17,657 nucleotides of DNA from NCBI GenBank assembly GCA_039808325.1, contig JBDHSU010000087.1:1-17657 (forward strand), given 5' to 3'. Below the pieces are notes generated by a model that did not search any database, was not told the DNA's origin, and saw only the letters and a program-made list of their open reading frames with translations. Made by a program: the position numbers and the translations under genes. Of this stretch, positions 1 through 5,917 are shown piece after piece. Every line of letters starts with the position of its first letter. Within the stretch, counting starts at the first letter, position 1. Source of the stretch: JAFKKS01 sp039808325 (GTDB taxonomy: Bacteria; Pseudomonadota; Alphaproteobacteria; Rhizobiales; Xanthobacteraceae).

Positions 1-1401
1 ATGTCCTACGATCTCATTGTCATCGGCACCGGCCCCGGCGGCTATGTCTGCGCCATCCGCGCGGCGCAGCTCGGCTTGAAGACGGCGGTGGTCGAGAAAC
101 GCGCGACGCATGGGGGCACCTGCCTCAACGTCGGCTGCATTCCCTCGAAGGCGCTGCTGCATGCCTCGGAACTGTTTGAGGAGGCCGGAAAGAGTTTCGC
201 CAAGATGGGCATCGGCGTTTCCGCGCCGAAGCTCGATCTCGCCGCCATGCAGGCGTTCAAGGACGCGGGCGTCGACGGCAACGTCAAGGGCGTCGAGTTC
301 CTGCTGAAGAAGAACAAGATCGACGCGTTCCGCGGCACTGGCCGCATCCTTGCGCCCGGCAAGGTCGAAGTGAAAGGCGAGGACGGCAAGGCCCAGACGC
401 TGGAGACGAAGAACATCGTCATCGCCACCGGCTCGGACGTCGCCAAGCTGCGCGGCATCACGATCGACGAGAAGCGCGTCGTGTCGTCGACCGGCGCGCT
501 CGCCCTCGACAAGGTGCCGGGGCAACTTCTCGTCGTCGGCGCCGGCATCATCGGGCTGGAGCTGGGCTCCGTGTGGCGGCGCCTCGGCGCCAAGGTCACG
601 GTCGTCGAGTTTCTCGACCGCATCGTGCCGGGCATCGACGCCGACGTCGCGAAGAACTTTCAGCGGCTTCTCCAGCGCCAGGGCATCGCGTTCAAGCTGT
701 CGTCGAAGGTCACCGGCGTCGACGCGTCGGGCGACAAGCTCAAGGCGACGATCGAGCCGGCCGCCGGCGGCGCCGCCGAGACTATCGAGGCCGACATCGT
801 GCTCGTGGCGGTGGGGCGCGTGCCTTACACCGAGGGCTTGGGGCTGAAGGAAGCGGGCGTCGCGATGGACGATCGCGGCCGCATCGTCACCGATGCGCAT
901 CTACAGACGAACGTGAAGGGCATCTACGCCATCGGCGACGCGGTGGCCGGGCCGATGCTCGCGCACAAGGCCGAGGACGAGGGCGTCGCCGCTGCCGAGA
1001 CCATTGCCGGGAAGGCGGGACACGTGAACTACGAGGTGATTCCGAACGTCGTTTACACCTATCCGGAGGTCGCCTCCGTCGGGAAGACGGAGGAGGAATT
1101 GAAGCAGGCCGGCGTCGCCTACAATGTCGGCAAGTTCCCATTCACCGCGAACGGCCGCGCCAAGGTCAACGGCACCACGGACGGCTTCGTGAAGGTTCTC
1201 GCCGACGCCAAGACCGACCGTGTGCTCGGCGTGCACATCCTCGGGCCCGATGCCGGCAACATGATCGCGGAAGCCGCGGTGGCGATGGAGTTCGGCGCGT
1301 CGTCGGAAGACATCGCGCGCACCTGCCACGCGCATCCGACGCTCTCGGAAGCGGTGAAGGAGGCAGCCCTCGCCGTCGAGAAGCGCGCCATCCATATGTG
1401 A
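1..1401 (+). CDS. lpdA: Dihydrolipoyl dehydrogenase (E3)
   Basis: This is the FAD/NAD-dependent E3 subunit of 2-oxoacid dehydrogenase complexes. It reoxidises the dihydrolipoyl group of E2 and passes electrons to NAD+ in the cytoplasm. The 466 residues match the usual family length. The FAD-binding GTGPGG is at residues 9-14. The redox-active disulfide CLNVGC has Cys41 and Cys46. A second Rossmann motif (GAGIIGLELG) for NAD lies near 180-190, followed by the FAD-contacting AIGD. The C-terminal dimer-interface motif HPTLSEAV carries the catalytic His-Glu pair. The ATG is the first base of the window, so its ribosome binding site and its operon partners (often sucAB or pdh genes in this group) cannot be seen. 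A palindromic repeat follows the stop and probably ends transcription against the convergent small gene. The identification is secure; which complex it serves is not decided here. Confidence 0.97.
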   Translation: MSYDLIVIGTGPGGYVCAIRAAQLGLKTAVVEKRATHGGTCLNVGCIPSKALLHASELFEEAGKSFAKMGIGVSAPKLDLAAMQAFKDAGVDGNVKGVEFLLKKNKIDAFRGTGRILAPGKVEVKGEDGKAQTLETKNIVIATGSDVAKLRGITIDEKRVVSSTGALALDKVPGQLLVVGAGIIGLELGSVWRRLGAKVTVVEFLDRIVPGIDADVAKNFQRLLQRQGIAFKLSSKVTGVDASGDKLKATIEPAAGGAAETIEADIVLVAVGRVPYTEGLGLKEAGVAMDDRGRIVTDAHLQTNVKGIYAIGDAVAGPMLAHKAEDEGVAAAETIAGKAGHVNYEVIPNVVYTYPEVASVGKTEEELKQAGVAYNVGKFPFTANGRAKVNGTTDGFVKVLADAKTDRVLGVHILGPDAGNMIAEAAVAMEFGASSEDIARTCHAHPTLSEAVKEAALAVEKRAIHM

Positions 1402-1429
1402 GGCGGCGGGCGTGCACCGCCCACCTCGT

Positions 1430-1525
1430 GTCATGCCCGCGAAGGCGGGCATCCGGTAATACCTGCGGAGCTTCGATTCGGGAGCGCCGCGGCGTACTCG
1501 GTCCCCGCCTATGCGGGGAGGACAC
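1430..1525. repeat. Bipartite palindromic intergenic repeat (copy A)
   Basis: Two hairpins bracket a roughly 50-bp spacer. The left one is ATGCCCGC (1433-1440), loop GAAG, GCGGGCAT (1445-1452). The right one is CCCCGC (1503-1508), loop CTAT, GCGGGG (1513-1518). The outer edges read GTCATGCC and, on the opposite strand, GTGTCC. A second element of the same design lies at 7315-7408. It fills the gap between the convergent lpdA and zinc-ribbon genes and could act as a bidirectional terminator. Such repeats are common in rhizobial genomes. Confidence 0.7.
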
Positions 1526-1529
1526 CACT

Positions 1530-1706
1530 CTATGCCGCGCTCGTGAACGTGCCCTCGCCGGCGGTGAAAGCGTGCGCCCTGCCGCAGTGGGGACAGCGCA
1601 CGCGCAGGCCGATGCGCTGCAGGTTGCGTAGCGTTTCGTGATCGGTCTCGATCCCGCTGTCGATGATCGCCTCCGTGCGCGGGCAGCGGAAGGTGAGAGT
1701 TCTCAT
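1530..1706 (-). CDS. Small zinc-ribbon-like protein (58 aa)
   Basis: I recognise this only as a conserved-type small hypothetical protein. Residues CP at 8-9 and CPHCG at 38-42, followed by a His at 45, suggest a treble-clef or zinc-ribbon metal site with Cys8, Cys38 and Cys41 as ligands and possibly the His. There is no signal peptide or membrane segment, so a cytoplasmic location is inferred. The ATG at 1706 is preferred to a TTG six bases upstream because an AAGGA lies seven bases before the ATG, while it would be too close to the TTG. The gene is convergent with lpdA and divergent from the membrane-protein gene, whose upstream region holds a CtrA-like box about 130 bases away. The function is unknown. 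Confidence 0.7.
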   Translation of the reverse strand: MRTLTFRCPRTEAIIDSGIETDHETLRNLQRIGLRVRCPHCGRAHAFTAGEGTFTSAA

Positions 1707-1835
1707 TGACAAATCCTTGCGGCCACATGCGGCGCGGCCGTGCGCTCTGCCCGCCCGTTGCCCCGCCCGCGTCGAGCGCGAACCGCGCAGGCTGCCGAGG
1801 GTGCTATAAGTGGCGGGGAGGTTGGACGCGTCATA

Positions 1836-1852
1836 GTTAACGAACTGTTAAC
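1836..1852. promoter_or_regulatory. CtrA-type box (TTAA-N7-TTAAC)
   Basis: GTTAAC at 1836-1841 and GTTAAC at 1847-1852 are separated by five bases. This gives an exact TTAA-N7-TTAAC on both strands, the full consensus of the alphaproteobacterial cell-cycle regulator CtrA. It ends 19 bases before the ATG of the membrane-protein gene at 1872. A TATAAG at 1805-1810 is a possible -10 hexamer. If that is the promoter, CtrA would bind downstream of the start site and repress. The match is direct observation; binding is inference. Confidence 0.55.
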
Positions 1853-1871
1853 GGGCCATGGGATCGGACGA

Positions 1872-2432
1872 ATGCGACGCTGGTTGAAGCCGTTCTGGGT
1901 ATTGCTTGCGCTCCTCTTCCTCTTCGAGGCGTGGCTTTGGGAAAAGCTGCAGCGCGCCGTCGCCTGGCTTGTGCGGCTGTTGGCGCTGCCGGTCTTGCGC
2001 GCCAAGCTCGCGGCGGCGATCGGGCGGCTGCCGCCGTGGGCGACGTTGATCGTGTTCGTCATCCCGGTGTTGCTGCTTCTCCCGATCAAGATCGCCGGCC
2101 TCTGGATGCTGGCGCACGGGTCCTGGCTCGGCGCCATGGCGATGCTGGCTGTGGCGAAGATCGTCAGCGTCGGCGTCACCGCCTTCATCTTCGACGCGAC
2201 GCGGCCGAAGCTCTTGCAGATGGCGTGGTTCCGCCGCCTCTACGACTGGATCATGCGCGGGCTCGTCTGGGCGCATCGCCTGGTCGACCCGGTGAAGGAG
2301 GAAGTCCGTGCCTGGATCCGCGAAACCACCGCGCCGTTTCTGCGGTGGGTCCGTGCGTTGATGCGGCGCGAGGGCGGCGGCCGCTTCTGGCGTCAAGTGC
2401 GGCGCTTGCGCCGCCGCACCCAGCGGGTGTGA
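1872..2432 (+). CDS. Hypothetical integral membrane protein (186 aa)
   Basis: I do not recognise a named family. Three hydrophobic stretches are visible. The first is at about residues 8-23 (WVLLALLFLFEAWLW), the second at about 57-80 (TLIVFVIPVLLLLPIKIAG), and the third at about 90-110 (AMLAVAKIVSVGVTAFIF). A strongly basic C-terminus follows, rich in Arg and Trp, which should lie in the cytoplasm. The reading frame is open upstream to 1740, but that part is Arg/Pro-rich noise without a convincing start, so the ATG at 1872 is chosen. Its ribosome binding site is weak. The CtrA-like box just upstream makes cell-cycle control plausible. The gene is convergent with accA, with a palindromic repeat between them. 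Confidence 0.72.
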   Translation: MRRWLKPFWVLLALLFLFEAWLWEKLQRAVAWLVRLLALPVLRAKLAAAIGRLPPWATLIVFVIPVLLLLPIKIAGLWMLAHGSWLGAMAMLAVAKIVSVGVTAFIFDATRPKLLQMAWFRRLYDWIMRGLVWAHRLVDPVKEEVRAWIRETTAPFLRWVRALMRREGGGRFWRQVRRLRRRTQRV

Positions 2433-2446
2433 AATCCATCCCCCCG

Positions 2447-2610
2447 GTCATTCCGGGGCGCCACCGATCTCGGGTTTACCCGAGGTCGGAAGTTTAAATG
2501 CACAGGTCGGCAACAGCCGATGTGTGATAGCGCGAGCCCGGAACCCATAACTCCGGCGCTGTGGCGTACCGATCCCGGACCTGCCTGCTTTGCAGGCAAT
2601 CCGGAATGAC
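2447..2610. repeat. 164-bp repeat element with perfect 10-bp inverted ends
   Basis: The ends are GTCATTCCGG (2447-2456) and CCGGAATGAC (2601-2610), an exact inverted repeat. Inside are two further hairpins: CTCGGGT/ACCCGAG (2469-2475 with 2478-2484) and TGCCTGC/GCAGGCA (2582-2588 with 2592-2598, loop TTT). It fills the gap between two convergent genes and encodes nothing convincing. The layout resembles a small MITE- or BIME-like element and may double as a terminator. Confidence 0.7.
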
Positions 2611-2617
2611 AAGCCTC

Positions 2618-3574
2618 TCACCCCAGTGTGCGGCCGATGGCGAGGAACTTCTCGCGCCGCTGCCGGCGGATCGCGTCGCGGTCGAGGTGGGAGAGCCCCT
2701 TGAACGCGGCGGCGATCGCCTCGCCGGTCGCGGCGATGGCGCTGGCCGGATCGCGATGCGCGCCGCCCATCGGTTCCGGGACGATCGAATCGATCACGCC
2801 GAAGCGGATGAGGTCCTGCGCGGTGATCTTCATGTTGGTCGCGGCGTCCTGCGCCTTCGTCGTGTCGCGCCAGAGGATCGAGGCCGCGCCCTCGGGCGAG
2901 ATGACGCTGTAGACCGCGTGTTCGAGCATCAGGACGCGGTTCGCCGTGGCGATGGCGATGGCGCCGCCGGAGCCGCCCTCGCCGAGGATGACGGCGACAT
3001 TGGGCACGCTGAGTTCGAGGCAGGCGGCGGTGGAGCGGGCGATCGCCTCCGCCTGTCCACGCTCCTCCGCGCCGATGCCGGGGTAGGCGCCGGCGGTATC
3101 GACGAGCGAGATCACCGGAATGCCGAACCGGTCGGCCATGCGCATCAGCCGCACCGCCTTGCGGTAGCCCTCCGGCTTCGCCATGCCGAAATTGTGCTTG
3201 ATGCGGGCTTCGGTGGTGGAGCCCTTCTCGTGGCCGAGGATGCAGACGCTCTCGCCGCCGAAGCGCCCAAACCCGCCGACGATGGCGTCGTCGTCGCCGA
3301 AGGCGCGGTCGCCGGCGAAGGGGGTAAATTCCGTCACCAGGGCAGCGATATAGTCGATGCAATGCGGCCGTTGCGGGTGGCGTGCGACCTGCGTTTTCTG
3401 CCAGGGCGTGAGATCGTCGTAGAGGTCCCGCAGGGTCTGCGCGGCGCGAGTCTCCAGGCGGTGAAGCTCGTCGCCGACGGAAACCCCCGCCTCGCCGCCT
3501 TCCAGCGCGCGCAGTTCCTCGATCTTGGCCTCGAGCTCCGCGACCGGCTTTTCGAAGTCGAGGTAACTACGCAT
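2618..3574 (-). CDS. accA: Acetyl-CoA carboxylase carboxyltransferase subunit alpha
   Basis: The alpha subunit of the carboxyltransferase half of acetyl-CoA carboxylase. With AccD it moves the carboxyl group from carboxybiotin on AccB to acetyl-CoA to make malonyl-CoA for fatty acid synthesis in the cytoplasm. The protein is 318 residues, normal for the family. It starts with the typical helical N-terminus (SYLDFEKPVAELEAKIEEL). The crotonase-fold core is seen in DTAGAYPGIGAEERGQ and GEGGSGGAIAIA, which form the oxyanion and biotin/CoA site, and in SPEGAASILW. The ATG at 3574 is preferred to a TTG immediately upstream. The acetyltransferase gene lies 78 bp upstream on the same strand, so co-transcription is possible, although an essential gene such as this may have its own promoter in the gap. 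accD is not in the window, as is usual. Confidence 0.97.
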   Translation of the reverse strand: MRSYLDFEKPVAELEAKIEELRALEGGEAGVSVGDELHRLETRAAQTLRDLYDDLTPWQKTQVARHPQRPHCIDYIAALVTEFTPFAGDRAFGDDDAIVGGFGRFGGESVCILGHEKGSTTEARIKHNFGMAKPEGYRKAVRLMRMADRFGIPVISLVDTAGAYPGIGAEERGQAEAIARSTAACLELSVPNVAVILGEGGSGGAIAIATANRVLMLEHAVYSVISPEGAASILWRDTTKAQDAATNMKITAQDLIRFGVIDSIVPEPMGGAHRDPASAIAATGEAIAAAFKGLSHLDRDAIRRQRREKFLAIGRTLG

Positions 3575-3652
3575 CAATCGGCGAGCCTGGAGATTGCGGA
3601 CGCAAGGGGTTGTGGTTGAGGGCCGGACACTGGCCTTGCGCCGCGCCGGAAG

Positions 3653-4225
3653 TCAAGCAATCGGCGATAGGGGAGGAACGCGCGGCCGGGCCGGATTGCC
3701 CATCACCGTTGCGCCGGCCGGGACATCGCGCGTCACCACGCTCCCCGCCCCGACCACGGCGTCGTCCCCGATACGGATGCCGGGCAGGATGATGGCGCCG
3801 CCGCCGATCCAGGCATTGCGCCCGATATGCACGGGCCGGCCGAATTCGAGGCCCGCCCGCCGCGGCTCCGCCTCGCGCGGGTGGTCCGCCGCATAGATCT
3901 GCACCGCCGGGCCGATCTGCGTGCCCTCGCCGATGCTCACCGCGCAGACATCGAGGATGACGCAGTTGTAGTTGAGGAAGGCGTGCGCGCCGATGGCGAT
4001 ATTGAAGCCGAAATCGCAATGGAAAGGCGGGCGGATCACCGCGCCTTCGCCGACGGCGCCGAAGCGCTCGCGCAGCAGGGCCCGCCGCTCCTCGGTCGAC
4101 TGCCCGAGCGCGGCGTTGTAGCGGACGAGCCAGGCCTTGGTGGCCGCCAGATCCGCCTGGATCTCCGCGTCGCCGGGACGATAAAGCTCGCCCGCCAGCA
4201 TCTTCGCCTTCTCGCTTTTGTCCAT
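3653..4225 (-). CDS. Maltose/sugar O-acetyltransferase (LbetaH, NodL/Maa type)
   Basis: A 190-residue acetyl-CoA-dependent sugar O-acetyltransferase of the maltose/galactoside/NodL group. The N-terminal helical segment (KAKMLAGELYRPGDAEI) matches the mac domain. Hexapeptide repeats of the left-handed beta helix run from about residue 60 to 180 (IGEGTQIG, IGRNAWIGGG, IGDDAVVGAGSVVTRDVP). His115 in AADHP is the expected catalytic base. The C-terminal GNPAR is typical. The reading frame continues upstream, but the ATG at 4225 gives the normal family start. hslV is divergent, with about 100 bp between the two starts. The acceptor sugar is not predictable; a Nod-factor role is not supported because no nod genes are nearby. 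Confidence 0.9.
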   Translation of the reverse strand: MDKSEKAKMLAGELYRPGDAEIQADLAATKAWLVRYNAALGQSTEERRALLRERFGAVGEGAVIRPPFHCDFGFNIAIGAHAFLNYNCVILDVCAVSIGEGTQIGPAVQIYAADHPREAEPRRAGLEFGRPVHIGRNAWIGGGAIILPGIRIGDDAVVGAGSVVTRDVPAGATVMGNPARPRVPPLSPIA

Positions 4226-4265
4226 TCCGCCAAACCTCGAGGGTGCCGCTGACGCGCATTCCTGG

Positions 4266-4296
4266 CTTTGCAATGTGGCGGCGCGATGCCTAAATG
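4266..4296 (+). promoter_or_regulatory. Possible heat-shock-like promoter of hslV
   Basis: CTTTGC (4266-4271) and CCTAAATG (4289-4296) are separated by 17 bp and lie 35 bp before the hslV start. This loosely resembles the alphaproteobacterial sigma32 pattern (CTTG in the -35 and a CxTAT-like -10), which would suit a heat-shock protease operon. The match is imperfect, so the call is tentative. Confidence 0.3.
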
Positions 4297-4330
4297 CGTG
4301 CGACCTCCCGTTCACCGAGTTTTCAGCATC

Positions 4331-4906
4331 ATGTCCCCAGGCCCGGCCCAGCCTTCGTCGCCGCTCGATCCGTGGCACGGCACCACGATCCTCACGGTCC
4401 GCAAGGATGGTATCGTCGCTATCGGCGGCGACGGGCAGGTGTCGATCGGCCAGACCATCATCAAGGGCAATGCGCGCAAAGTCCGTCGTCTCGGCAAGGA
4501 TGGCGCGGTGATCGGCGGTTTCGCCGGCGCGACCGCCGACGCGTTCACGCTATTCGAGCGGCTGGAGTCGAAACTGGAGCAGTATCCCGGCCAGCTCATG
4601 CGCGCCGCCGTCGAACTGGCGAAGGACTGGCGCACCGACCGCTACTTGCGCCGGCTGGAAGCGATGATGATCGTCGCCGACGCCAACGTCTCGCTGGTGC
4701 TGACCGGCAACGGCGACGTACTCGATCCGGAGAACGGCGTCATGGGTATCGGCTCGGGCGGCAATTACGCGCTCGCCGCCGCGCGCGCGCTCACCGACAG
4801 CGGCCTCTCGGCCGAGGAGATCGTGAAGAAGGCGATGGCGATCGCCGCCGACATCTGCGTCTATACCAACCGCAACGTCACCATCGAGACGCTGAAAGCG
4901 ACGTGA
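4331..4906 (+). CDS. hslV: ATP-dependent protease proteolytic subunit HslV
   Basis: The peptidase subunit of the HslVU (ClpQY) protease, a double-hexamer threonine protease in the cytoplasm. The start at 4331 gives 191 residues. The nucleophile is the first Thr of HGTTILTVRKDG (Thr18), exposed by removal of a 17-residue propeptide. That propeptide is somewhat longer than in E. coli. The GSGGNYALAAARAL motif and the C-terminal CVYTNRNVTIETL are characteristic. An upstream in-frame ATG at 4268 is possible, but it would lengthen the propeptide without family support. hslU lies about 1 kb downstream on the same strand, separated by a DUF2585 gene and an AT-richer stretch. A stem-loop follows the stop at 4919. 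Confidence 0.96.
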   Translation: MSPGPAQPSSPLDPWHGTTILTVRKDGIVAIGGDGQVSIGQTIIKGNARKVRRLGKDGAVIGGFAGATADAFTLFERLESKLEQYPGQLMRAAVELAKDWRTDRYLRRLEAMMIVADANVSLVLTGNGDVLDPENGVMGIGSGGNYALAAARALTDSGLSAEEIVKKAMAIAADICVYTNRNVTIETLKAT

Positions 4907-5161
4907 CCAACATCACAGCGTGATGCGGCGAACGGTTTACCGCATCACGTAGACGAACGCTTTCCATTCAAACATTAGCCGTAACTTTGCGCGGATGTGC
5001 AGGCGTCGCGGAAGGAGGCGGAGGAGTTTTTTCCAGCGGACCATGAATGTAATCCTTGATAGCGGCCGGGTGATTGAGGGCCAACCGCAACACGTGAAGT
5101 GCCATTCTTTCAGTTGGCCCTGACAAGGTACCATATCAATCAAAAATTGTAGGCACTTCAC
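4907..5161. other. AT-richer non-coding stretch with inverted repeats
   Basis: This part of the hslV-DUF2585 gap is visibly richer in A/T than its surroundings and uses codons unlike the neighbouring genes in every frame. It holds a stem-loop just after hslV and one arm of a 13-bp inverted repeat. Short open frames exist on both strands: 26 codons at 5043-5123 on plus and 74 codons at 4937-5161 on minus. Neither looks like a protein, and neither has a convincing ribosome binding site at the right distance. The stretch may be the decayed body of a gene whose tail survives at 5162-5284. Confidence 0.5.
4919..4949 (+). terminator. Stem-loop after hslV
   Basis: CGTGATGCGG (4919-4928) pairs perfectly with CCGCATCACG (4940-4949) around an 11-base loop, 13 bases after the hslV stop. 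No T-run follows, so it is either a factor-dependent terminator, an mRNA 3' stabiliser, or a degenerate copy of the palindromic repeat seen at the right edge of the window, whose stem and CGGTTTTCCGC core it resembles. Confidence 0.5.
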
Positions 5162-5164
5162 GTG
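5091..5164. repeat. Perfect 13-bp inverted repeat, 48-bp spacer
   Basis: CACGTGAAGTGCC (5091-5103) and GGCACTTCACGTG (5152-5164) are exact reverse complements. The right arm is also part of a 12-bp perfect palindrome, CTTCACGTGAAG (5156-5167), which contains the GTG start of the short ORF at 5162. It could be an operator with two CACGTG half-sites, a long hairpin in the leader, or the ends of a small lost element. Confidence 0.6.
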
Positions 5165-5284
5165 AAGACCACAGTTTTATTAAATGCCTTGCGTCCGCGG
5201 CTACGAAAAGCGGGGGCATTCCAGCGCGCCGGATTGCTCGACACACCGGACGGTATGGCGCTTCTAATGATCCGCGAATCATGA
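5162..5284 (+). pseudogene. 40-codon ORF, possible remnant of a GNAT acetyltransferase tail
   Basis: A frame opening with GTG at 5162 runs 40 codons to a TGA whose last bases overlap the ATG of the DUF2585 gene (ATGA, 5281-5284). That overlap is the classic arrangement of translational coupling. Its C-terminal part (AGAFQRAGLLDTPDGMALLM) resembles the end of GNAT N-acetyltransferases, where an A..FYRRAGF..TPDG..LM pattern closes the fold. A GNAT gene between hslV and hslU is, as far as I recall, a frequent arrangement in this order. The rest of such a gene is absent, as the upstream bases are AT-rich and full of stops. It could therefore be a decayed gene tail retained to couple translation, or simply chance. 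Neither the family resemblance nor expression is proven. Confidence 0.35.
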
Positions 5285-5868
5285 AAGCGGATCGATCGTC
5301 CTGGGCGATGACGCCGGAGCGCGTCGCCGTCGCGGTGGTCGTGCTGCTCACGGCGCAAGCGGTGATCTTGTTGGCGATGGGCCGCGTGCCGATCTGCACC
5401 TGCGGCTATGTCAAGTTCTGGCATGGCGTGGTGGCGAGCTCCGAGAACTCGCAGCACATCACCGACTGGTACACGTTCTCGCACATCATCCACGGCTTCC
5501 TGTTTTATTTCCTAACGTGGCTCGTGTTCCCGCGCGCGAGCGTGGCGGCGCGTCTCATCATCGCGATGCTGATCGAGGGCGGCTGGGAAATCGTGGAGAA
5601 CACGGATTTCATCATCAACCGGTACCGCGAGAGCACGATCTCGCTCGACTATTACGGCGACAGCGTCATCAATTCGCTGAGCGATACCGTCGCCATGATC
5701 GTCGGCTTCGGGCTCGCGTCCAAGCTGCCGGTCTGGCTCGTAGTGACGGCCGCCGTGGCCATGGAGCTTGTCGTCGGATACGTCATCCGCGACAACCTCA
5801 CCTTGAACGTCATCATGCTGCTGCATCCGTTCGAGGCGATCCGGCAATGGCAGTCCGCGCCGCTGTGA
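5281..5868 (+). CDS. DUF2585 (UPF0314) integral membrane protein
   Basis: A 195-residue inner-membrane protein of the uncharacterised DUF2585/UPF0314 family, found mostly in alphaproteobacteria. About five hydrophobic segments are visible: residues 13-33, 66-84, 88-105, 135-150 and 150-172. The conserved core includes CTCGYVKFWHG, SQHITDWYTFSHIIHG, the EGGWEIVENTDFIINRYRE region and YYGDSVINSLSD. Several His, Glu and Asp residues near membrane boundaries suggest a metal site, but the biochemical role is unknown. The ATG at 5281 overlaps the stop of the preceding short ORF (ATGA). It has no strong ribosome binding site of its own, which fits coupled translation. An internal ATG at 5308 is an alternative start. 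It lies between hslV and hslU on the same strand, 49 bp before hslU, so it is probably part of that transcript. Confidence 0.93.
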   Translation: MKADRSSWAMTPERVAVAVVVLLTAQAVILLAMGRVPICTCGYVKFWHGVVASSENSQHITDWYTFSHIIHGFLFYFLTWLVFPRASVAARLIIAMLIEGGWEIVENTDFIINRYRESTISLDYYGDSVINSLSDTVAMIVGFGLASKLPVWLVVTAAVAMELVVGYVIRDNLTLNVIMLLHPFEAIRQWQSAPL

Positions 5869-5917
5869 CTATATGCTCCCAAAGCCGTATCTGCGTTCCT
5901 GAAGGAAAGAGCCGTTT

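Noticed and set aside
3653..4225. Nodulation protein NodL
   Set aside because: The hexapeptide acetyltransferase family cannot be separated from general sugar acetyltransferases here, and there are no nod genes or nod boxes nearby.
5043..5123. 26-codon ATG frame on plus in the same gap, with GGAGG-rich sequence upstream
   Set aside because: The purine-rich stretch is too far from the ATG (about 14 bases or more), and the peptide ends within non-coding sequence; nothing marks it as a leader peptide.
4937..5161. 74-codon minus-strand frame in the hslV-DUF2585 gap
   Set aside because: Its GTG start sits in the palindrome, there is no clear ribosome binding site, and the product resembles no family; it covers the hslV stem-loop.
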